Of a DNA stretch of 64,000 nucleotides, positions 58,497 to 64,000 are shown in pieces; the first letter of the stretch is position 1, and every line of letters starts with the position of its first letter. The notes below the pieces were generated by a model that had not been told where the DNA came from, searched no databases, and saw nothing but the letters and a program-made list of their open reading frames with translations. A program made the position numbers and the translations under genes. The stretch is from Rhodocyclaceae bacterium (GTDB taxonomy: Bacteria; Pseudomonadota; Gammaproteobacteria; Burkholderiales; Rhodocyclaceae): assembly GCA_004379165.1 (NCBI GenBank), contig NKXK01000033.1:18885-82884 (forward strand). Reading direction: 5' to 3'.

Positions 58497-59386
58497 CAGG
58501 GTTTAACCCCTGTCAGGCACACCCAGTCCTCGCGTGAATCAGCCACCGACATCGGCAGCCATTGTGCGTAAATGGCAATAATCTCGTCGGCCTGTTCCCG
58601 CAGGATGCCGGATAGCGCCAAGCGTCCTCCTGAGCGGACGTGGGCGCAGATGGCAGGCGCCAGCACGCGTAGAGGATTGGAAAGAATATTGGCCACGACG
58701 ACATCATACTCGCCAGCCAGCGCCTGCGCCGAGTCTTCAAATACTGCTGCAACAGCATTGCGCTCGGCATTCGACCGCGCCGATTCAACTGCCTGCGGGT
58801 CAATGTCAACGCCGGCAACCCGGCCGGCACCCAATCGGGCGGCAGCAATCGCTAGAATGCCGGAGCCGCAGCCATAGTCGAGCACAGAGCAACCGGCGGT
58901 GACGCTGCGCTCCAGCCACTCCAGACAGAGGCGCGTGGTCGGATGGGAACCGGTACCAAATGCCATGCCCGGGTCGAGAATCAGGTTGATCGCTTCAGAA
59001 TCCGGAGATTCGTGCCATGAAGGCACGATCCAAAGGTGCTCCGAGACCCGAATCGGATCGAATTGGGATTGCGTCAACTGCACCCAGTTCTGTTCTTCGA
59101 GCAGGCTGACTTCGAAAGGCGGCACCGACGGCAGACCGACTATCTGGCACGCCTCGGAGAGCATCGCTGCAACATCGGCATCAGCCTCAAACAGGGCCAC
59201 GACCCGCGAATGCTGCCAACCCGGCGTCGTAACCGATCCAGGCTCGCCGAATTGCGGCTGTTCATCCGGGGTACCCGCGTCAGCGTCCTCGATCGAAGCC
59301 GACAGGGCGCCGGCCTCCATCAATGCGTCACAGACCGGCTCAGCATGCCCGGCATCGGTCAGGAAACTGACATTCTGCCAAGCCAT
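58496..59386 (-). CDS. prmA: Ribosomal protein L11 methyltransferase
   Basis: PrmA trimethylates ribosomal protein L11. The 296 residues have the N-terminal substrate-binding domain (WQNVSFLTDAGHAEPVCDAL) and a SAM-dependent methyltransferase domain with LDPGMAFGTGSHPTTRLCLEW, motif I VLDYGCGSGILAIAAARLG and motif IV DVVVANILSNPL. The gene lies two bases after accC, completing the accBC-prmA operon order typical of proteobacteria. Confidence 0.96.
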   Translation of the reverse strand: MAWQNVSFLTDAGHAEPVCDALMEAGALSASIEDADAGTPDEQPQFGEPGSVTTPGWQHSRVVALFEADADVAAMLSEACQIVGLPSVPPFEVSLLEEQNWVQLTQSQFDPIRVSEHLWIVPSWHESPDSEAINLILDPGMAFGTGSHPTTRLCLEWLERSVTAGCSVLDYGCGSGILAIAAARLGAGRVAGVDIDPQAVESARSNAERNAVAAVFEDSAQALAGEYDVVVANILSNPLRVLAPAICAHVRSGGRLALSGILREQADEIIAIYAQWLPMSVADSREDWVCLTGVKP

Positions 59387-59388
59387 GC

Positions 59389-60747
59389 CTAGGACTGGAC
59401 TTCGCTTTTGGCGGCCAGCTTATGCTCGAGATAGTGAATGCTGGTGCCACCTTCGTTGAATCTGGCGTCGAGCATCAACTCCTGGTGCAGAGCGATATTG
59501 GTCTTGATTCCCTGAATATTCATTTCCGAGAGGGCAATACGCATGCGGCGGATCGCCTGATCACGGGTGTCGCCGTAGGAGATGACCTTGGCCACCATCG
59601 AATCGTAATGCGACGGCACGCGATACCCTTGGTAAATGTGGGAATCGACACGAATCCCGGGCCCGCCCGGCGGGTGGTAGAACTCGATCTTGCCTGGAGA
59701 TGGGACGAACGTGAATGGATCTTCGGCGTTAATGCGGCATTCAATGGCATGACCCCGGAAGGCGACATCCTTCTGGCGATAACGCAACTTCTCGCCAAAA
59801 GCCACGCGAATCTGCTCCTGAACGATATCGACACCGGTAATCATCTCGGTCACCGGGTGCTCGACCTGAACACGCGTGTTCATCTCGATGAAATAAAACT
59901 CGCCGTCTTCGTAAAGGAACTCGAAGGTCCCCGCGCCGCGGTAGCCGATTTTGCGGCAGGCTTCGGCGCAACGCTCGCCAATACGCGAAATGAGACGAGC
60001 CGGGATATGGGGGGCCGGCGCCTCTTCAATCACCTTCTGGTGGCGACGCTGCATCGAGCAATCGCGCTCGCCGAGGTAAATCGCGTTCTTGTGCTGGTCG
60101 GCGAGCACCTGAATTTCCACATGCCGTGGATTTTCGAGGAACTTTTCCATGTAGACTGCAGGATTGCCGAAGAACTGGCCGGCTTCCTGACGCGTCATGG
60201 CCACGGCGTTGACCAGGGCCGCCTCGGTATGCACAACACGCATGCCGCGGCCGCCACCGCCCCCCGCTGCCTTGATAATGACCGGATAGCCGATCTGGCG
60301 GGCAATCTTGACCACCTCCTTAGGATCTTCCGGCAACGCACCGTCCGAACCTGGCACGCAGGGCACACCCGCCGCCTTCATTGCATCCTTGGCGGACACC
60401 TTGTCGCCCATCAGACGAATCGTTTCCGCGCGCGGCCCAATGAACACAAAGCCGGAGGTTTCGACCCGCTCGGCAAAATCGGCGTTCTCGGAGAGGAAAC
60501 CGTAGCCCGGATGGATGGCTTGGGCATCGGTAACTTCAGCCGCAGAAATGATGGCCGGCACGTTCAGGTAGCTTTGGGCCGACGGTGCCGGACCAATACA
60601 GACGGACTCATCGGCCAGCTTGACGTACTTGGCCTCACGATCGGCTTCGGAATGCACCACTACCGTCTTGATACCCAGTTCGCGACAGGCGCGCTGAATC
60701 CGGAGCGCAATTTCGCCCCGGTTCGCAATCAGGATTTTTTCGAACAT
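59389..60747 (-). CDS. accC: Acetyl-CoA carboxylase biotin carboxylase subunit
   Basis: AccC carboxylates the biotin on AccB, starting fatty acid synthesis. The 452 residues (usual 449) include [25 protein letters not shown], the ATP-grasp glycine-rich loop [48 protein letters not shown] and CRINAEDP. It starts 10 bases after accB, so they form the usual accBC operon. Confidence 0.97.
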   Translation of the reverse strand: MFEKILIANRGEIALRIQRACRELGIKTVVVHSEADREAKYVKLADESVCIGPAPSAQSYLNVPAIISAAEVTDAQAIHPGYGFLSENADFAERVETSGFVFIGPRAETIRLMGDKVSAKDAMKAAGVPCVPGSDGALPEDPKEVVKIARQIGYPVIIKAAGGGGGRGMRVVHTEAALVNAVAMTRQEAGQFFGNPAVYMEKFLENPRHVEIQVLADQHKNAIYLGERDCSMQRRHQKVIEEAPAPHIPARLISRIGERCAEACRKIGYRGAGTFEFLYEDGEFYFIEMNTRVQVEHPVTEMITGVDIVQEQIRVAFGEKLRYRQKDVAFRGHAIECRINAEDPFTFVPSPGKIEFYHPPGGPGIRVDSHIYQGYRVPSHYDSMVAKVISYGDTRDQAIRRMRIALSEMNIQGIKTNIALHQELMLDARFNEGGTSIHYLEHKLAAKSEVQS

Positions 60748-60757
60748 TTTCGCGGCC

Positions 60758-61216
60758 TCAGCCGATCACGAACAGCGGTTCACCAAATTCAACCGGTTCG
60801 CCGTTGTCTACGAGAATCGCCTTGACCGTGCCGGAGGCATCGGCCTCGATCTCGTTGAGCAACTTCATCGCTTCGATGATGCACAAGGTCTCACCCTGCT
60901 TCACGGCCTGACCGATCTGCACGAAGGCATCGGCACCGGGCGATGGCGAACGGTAGAAAGTACCCACCATCGGCGACTTCACCACATGGCCCTCAGGAAG
61001 ATCATCCTCGTCATCGAGGCTGACCGAAGACGTTGCCGGCGCGGCACCCCCGGCGGGCATCTGGGCAGGCATGACATATTGCTGCATCGGTGCAGCAGCA
61101 ACCGCACCGTAATGCTTGGCGATGCGCACTTTCTCCTCGCCCTCGGTGACTTCCAATTCCGAAATACCCGATTCCTGAACGAGGTCGATCAGTTTCTTGA
61201 GTTTACGCAGATCCAT
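60758..61216 (-). CDS. accB: Biotin carboxyl carrier protein
   Basis: AccB carries biotin between the carboxylase and transferase parts of acetyl-CoA carboxylase. The 152 residues have an N-terminal region ([20 protein letters not shown]), an Ala/Pro-rich linker, and the biotinyl domain with the lysine acceptor in [12 protein letters not shown]. The ATG has AAGGGAG upstream. An inverted repeat (61235-61262) precedes it, and accC follows. Confidence 0.97.
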   Translation of the reverse strand: MDLRKLKKLIDLVQESGISELEVTEGEEKVRIAKHYGAVAAAPMQQYVMPAQMPAGGAAPATSSVSLDDEDDLPEGHVVKSPMVGTFYRSPSPGADAFVQIGQAVKQGETLCIIEAMKLLNEIEADASGTVKAILVDNGEPVEFGEPLFVIG

Positions 61217-61234
61217 GGATAACTCCCTTCTGTT

Positions 61235-61262
61235 TGCGCACCTTAACTGAAAGTTAGGCGCA
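61235..61262. promoter_or_regulatory. Inverted repeat between aroQ and accB
   Basis: TGCGCACCTTAACT at 61235-61248 can pair with AGTTAGGCGCA at 61252-61262, nearly perfectly, around a short loop. There is no T run, so it is not a standard terminator. It lies in the accB leader and may be an operator or a 5' hairpin of accBC. Confidence 0.4.
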
Positions 61263-61287
61263 CGAAGCCGGCAACAGGGGCCACCGG

Positions 61288-61767
61288 CTAATCAATGTTG
61301 ATCTTGTTGAGCAGATATTCGAGGGCAAAACGGTAGCCCTCATGACCGAACCCGCAAATAACGCCGAGTGCGAGGTCGGAAAAATACGAGTGATGACGGA
61401 AGGACTCCCTGGCATGGACATTCGACAAATGCACTTCGACAAAAGGAATCGCCACACCGGCCAGCGCATCGCGCAAGGCAACGCTGGTATGGGTATAAGC
61501 CGCGGGATTGATGATGATGGCCCGAACACCTTGGTCACGGGCAGCGTGGATGCGCTCGATCAAGGCCCCTTCGTGGTTGCTCTGGAAGGCCTCCAGTTCG
61601 ACATCTGCCGTGGCCGCCAGTTGCGCCAGCGCAAGATTGATGTCGGCCAACGTGGTGCGACCGTAATGTTCCGGCTCCCGCGTCCCGAGGAGATTGAGAT
61701 TCGGCCCGTGGATGACCAGAATCCGTGCCTTTTCAGCGGGCTTGGACGCTGTCTTTCGCTTCGTCAT
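61288..61767 (-). CDS. aroQ: Type II 3-dehydroquinate dehydratase
   Basis: AroQ removes water from 3-dehydroquinate, the product of AroB. The 159 residues follow the type II family: [21 protein letters not shown] with the catalytic Tyr, [53 protein letters not shown] and [15 protein letters not shown]. The first nine codons (MTKRKTASK) are a short basic extension. It lies before accB on the same strand, an arrangement common in proteobacteria. Confidence 0.95.
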   Translation of the reverse strand: MTKRKTASKPAEKARILVIHGPNLNLLGTREPEHYGRTTLADINLALAQLAATADVELEAFQSNHEGALIERIHAARDQGVRAIIINPAAYTHTSVALRDALAGVAIPFVEVHLSNVHARESFRHHSYFSDLALGVICGFGHEGYRFALEYLLNKINID

Positions 61768-61806
61768 GTCTGCAAGTTTGCCGCAAATCGAAGCATTTTG
61801 TCCAGT

Positions 61807-62397
61807 CTATTCCTTAAGTAGGGCGCGCAGCGCGTCCGCCCGCACCCGCTCGCGCGGACGCCCGTCGCGATGTTTCAGACTGGTTCGCTCCATCGCCGGC
61901 GGCATGATGATCAGGTTGGCATCGACCGTATCCGTCTCCATCACCAACACCGCCTCCACGCGCTCATTACGCGGCTCAGCATGATCGACGGCAATGCCGC
62001 GGTTGAGCAGAAAGATCTCCACCTCTTTCGCACTGTCTGCAAAAACCAGGATGTCGATCCGCGAATGCTCGCCAGCGGTACCCTCCAGCACCGAACCGGT
62101 CAGGTAGGGGCTGAAATTTGCCAACAGCTCGAGCAAATCAAGCGCCGAGTGACGCATGGCCGCCAGCATTTCCGCGTGCTCTTCACCCTGATACAGGCTA
62201 CGGTAGGCGCGCAACTCCGCCTCCACTTCCGCGTTATCGGGAAAGGCAGCGTGTTCTGGCAGCCCTAATTGGCGGGCCGCCTTGCGCTTGGCATGGTGGT
62301 AGTCGGTAATGCCATCCTCCGCCATTAGGCGGGCGGCGACACTGGCAATACTTGCCCGGGAACCGGTACTCGGGCGGGGCCGTTCATGACGGGTCAT
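61807..62397 (-). CDS. Nucleotidyltransferase-like conserved protein
   Basis: This is a 196-residue cytoplasmic protein. LANFSPYLTGSVLEGTAGEHSRIDILVFADS resembles the GS and DxD-type signature of a minimal nucleotidyltransferase fold, following a helical N-terminal half (HHAKRKAARQLGLPEHAAFPDNAEVEAELR). MERTSLKHRDGRPRER is conserved-looking near the C-terminus. Function is unknown. It is divergent from mpl with a 50-base gap and is followed by aroQ on the same strand after 39 bases. Confidence 0.65.
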   Translation of the reverse strand: MTRHERPRPSTGSRASIASVAARLMAEDGITDYHHAKRKAARQLGLPEHAAFPDNAEVEAELRAYRSLYQGEEHAEMLAAMRHSALDLLELLANFSPYLTGSVLEGTAGEHSRIDILVFADSAKEVEIFLLNRGIAVDHAEPRNERVEAVLVMETDTVDANLIIMPPAMERTSLKHRDGRPRERVRADALRALLKE

Positions 62398-62447
62398 AGG
62401 GACACGATCAGGGTAGAATCGCGACCATTCTAACGGGTCTATGTGAC

Positions 62448-63794
62448 ATGCACATTCATATTCTTGGCATCTGCGGCACCTTCATGGGTGGCGTCGCCCA
62501 ACTCGCCGTCGCCGCCGGACACAAGGTCACCGGCTGCGACGCCAATGTCTACCCGCCGATGAGCGATCAACTGCGCGGCGCGGGTATTGAAATCACTGAA
62601 GGCTTCGATACCAGCCAGTTAGCACTCAATCCCGACGTGTTCGTCGTTGGCAACGCCATTTCCCGAGGTAACCCGCTGCTTGAAGCCATTCTCGATGCTG
62701 GCCTGCCCTATGTTTCCGGGCCGCAATGGCTGGCCGAACACGTATTGCAGGGCCGGTGGGTACTCGGTGTCGCGGGCACCCATGGCAAAACCACCACCAG
62801 CGCGATGCTGGCGTGGATCCTTGAAGACGCGAATATGGCGCCCGGCTTCCTCATTGGTGGCGTACCGCTCAATTTCGGTGTCTCAGCCCGCATCGGCGAC
62901 ACACCGTTTTTCGTGATCGAGGCTGACGAATACGACACCGCATTCTGCGACAAGCGCTCAAAATTCGTCCATTACCGCCCGAGAACGGTGGTATTGAACA
63001 ACCTGGAGTTCGATCATGCTGATGTTTTCTCCGATCTGGCAGCGATTGAAACTCAATTCCATCACCTTGTACGCACGCTGCCTGCCACAGGGCTGATTGT
63101 CAGCAATGGCGCCGAACACAGCCTCGAACGCGTCCTCAAGCGGGGTTGCTGGACACCGGTAACACGATTCAACGCAACGGACAGCTACCGGACCGCGGGG
63201 GACGACGCCAGCGGAGAACTGATCCTGCACGGCCCGGAAGGCGAGATCGGCCGGACGACCTGGACACTCACCGGCGACCACAATCGCGCCAATGCCTGCG
63301 CCGCACTACTTGCAGCAAGGCACGTCGGCGTACCGCTGGACAAGGGGCTGGAAGCGTTATCGCGCTTCATCAACGTCAAACGGCGCATGGAAGTGCGCGG
63401 GAGGGTGCGGGGGATCACGGTGTACGACGATTTCGCCCATCACCCGACAGCCATCGCGACCACCGTCACCGGTTTGCGGCGCAAGGTCGGCCAGGCGCGC
63501 ATACTCGCGGTGCTTGAGCCGCGCTCCAACACCATGAAGCTGGGCACCATGAAATCGCAACTGCCGGACAGCCTCAGCGAAGCCGATGCCGCCTTCTGCT
63601 ATGCCGCCAATCTGGGCTGGGACGCCCGCGAGGCACTCGCCCCGATGGGTGATCGCGCCACGGTCGATGACGACCTCGAGCGACTGGTCGGACACATCGT
63701 CGCGACCGCCCGCCCTGGCGACCAGATTCTGGTGATGAGCAACGGCGGCTTCGGCGGCATCCACGGCAAGATTCTCGCCGCTCTCGGACAATAA
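62448..63794 (+). CDS. mpl: UDP-MurNAc:L-alanyl-gamma-D-glutamyl-meso-DAP ligase
   Basis: Mpl recycles murein tripeptide by joining it to UDP-MurNAc in the cytoplasm. The 448 residues are a Mur ligase: MHIHILGICGTFMGGVAQLA, the P-loop VLGVAGTHGKTTTSAMLAW, IEADEYDTAFCDKRSKF, NNLEFDHADVF, LTGDHNRANACAALLAAR and LEPRSNTMKLG. The lineage-specific MHIHILGICGTFMGG start separates Mpl from MurC. TAGAAT (62414-62419) may be its -10. It is followed by the dispersed repeat and the group II intron. Confidence 0.96.
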   Translation: MHIHILGICGTFMGGVAQLAVAAGHKVTGCDANVYPPMSDQLRGAGIEITEGFDTSQLALNPDVFVVGNAISRGNPLLEAILDAGLPYVSGPQWLAEHVLQGRWVLGVAGTHGKTTTSAMLAWILEDANMAPGFLIGGVPLNFGVSARIGDTPFFVIEADEYDTAFCDKRSKFVHYRPRTVVLNNLEFDHADVFSDLAAIETQFHHLVRTLPATGLIVSNGAEHSLERVLKRGCWTPVTRFNATDSYRTAGDDASGELILHGPEGEIGRTTWTLTGDHNRANACAALLAARHVGVPLDKGLEALSRFINVKRRMEVRGRVRGITVYDDFAHHPTAIATTVTGLRRKVGQARILAVLEPRSNTMKLGTMKSQLPDSLSEADAAFCYAANLGWDAREALAPMGDRATVDDDLERLVGHIVATARPGDQILVMSNGGFGGIHGKILAALGQ

Positions 63795-63800
63795 TCAGGC

Positions 63801-63837
63801 GATCTGCGGTCGACCCGAAAAACCTGCCAATTTCAGG
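63801..63837 (+). repeat. Dispersed repeat, copy 4
   Basis: The variant core TCTGCGGTCGAC (63803-63814) is followed by CCGAAAAACCTGCCAATTTC. It lies seven bases after the mpl stop and just upstream of the group II intron boundary. Confidence 0.65.
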
Positions 63838-63849
63838 ACCGGCATCCGC

Positions 63850-64000
63850 ATAGGGGGCAGCCATTATGGGCTCCGCCCCTGCCACACCACCCGGCGTGCG
63901 GGTCCGCACCGGGCGGTTCGAGAAGTTGAGGTCATGAGAGACGAGGCACCCTGAGTCGATCAAAGTAGGCGATGGTCAGTACCGTTTTCAGTAGCCGGTC
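63850..64000 (-). mobile_element. Group II intron, 3' end (partial)
   Basis: On the minus strand, after the maturase stop, come GAACCGCCCGGTGCGG and ACCCGCACGCCGGGTGG, which fold as a domain V-like hairpin. GGGGCGG and GCCCCC form a domain VI-like hairpin, ending in CCTAT near 63850, the expected 3' boundary. The intron continues beyond the right edge. It is inserted downstream of mpl, in the opposite direction, next to repeat copy 4. Confidence 0.8.
63932..64000 (-). CDS. ltrA: Group II intron reverse transcriptase/maturase, C-terminal end
   Basis: Only the last 22 residues are in the window: DRLLKTVLTIAYFDRLRVPR then LS and a stop at 63934-63932. The RLLxxVLTIAYFDRLGVPRLS ending is characteristic of bacterial group II intron-encoded proteins. 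Here one residue differs (R for the usual G before VPRL). The protein would help the intron splice and move. Whether the rest is intact cannot be seen. Confidence 0.85.
   Translation of the reverse strand, partial: DRLLKTVLTIAYFDRLRVPRLS

Overview
The window is a 64 kb piece of a GC-rich betaproteobacterial chromosome, almost entirely core genome. The best guess is Rhodocyclales, near Dechloromonas or Azonexus. This is inferred from the SAH riboswitch ahead of ahcY, the pilMNOPQ-aroKB-gltBD order, the pcm-rhodanese-tolC-waaA cluster and the accBC-prmA-DUF3426 run; no similarity search was possible. No rRNA, tRNA or CRISPR array was seen.

Layout. 0-13.5 kb (minus strand): start of glmU, glutamate synthase gltBD, shikimate genes aroKB, and the type IV pilus operon pilMNOPQ. 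13.7-18.3 kb: mrcA, cyaY, lptM, lysA, hslR. 18.4-27.8 kb (minus): an AEC transporter, hslVU behind a STAS-like gene, a zinc-uptake cluster (DUF2946-like protein, porin, znuA, znuC, znuB), and rlmI. 27.9-33 kb (minus): an undescribed 50-residue basic protein, dapF-DUF484-xerC, a GNAT enzyme and two lipid A type acyltransferases. 33-38.8 kb (plus): a methyl-cycle cluster of metK, an HD-GYP phosphodiesterase, ahcY behind a SAH riboswitch, tlyA and metF. 38.8-41.1 kb: a small accessory island with an HNH nuclease, an overlapping unknown gene and a parDE toxin-antitoxin pair. 41.1-48 kb: thiC with a TPP riboswitch, an unusual carbonic anhydrase, a TetR regulator with a 36-bp palindrome over its start codon, then pcm, rhodanese and tolC. 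48-54.6 kb: LPS core genes waaA and waaC, a glycosyltransferase, a nucleotide-sugar epimerase, glmS and apaH. 54.5-64 kb: ornithine-lipid genes olsBA, a glycine-zipper lipoprotein, a PfkB kinase, DUF3426, prmA, accC, accB, aroQ, mpl, and the 3' end of a group II intron cut by the window edge.

Most unusual signal. A short motif, GCTGCGGTSAAC, usually followed by a CCGGAAAAACGGCAAAA-like tail, recurs across the window. Six copies with the tail lie between genes and several cores lie inside unrelated genes in different frames and orientations. Seven copies of the 12-mer are exact, where chance predicts far fewer than one. It may be a DNA-uptake, recombination or chromosome-organisation signal, or a miniature repeat family.

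Other leads. The metK leader can fold in two mutually exclusive ways. pilQ carries a G9 tract that could phase-vary pili. GC content drops sharply from pilN to pilQ. The HNH plus unknown pair is a possible undescribed defence module.
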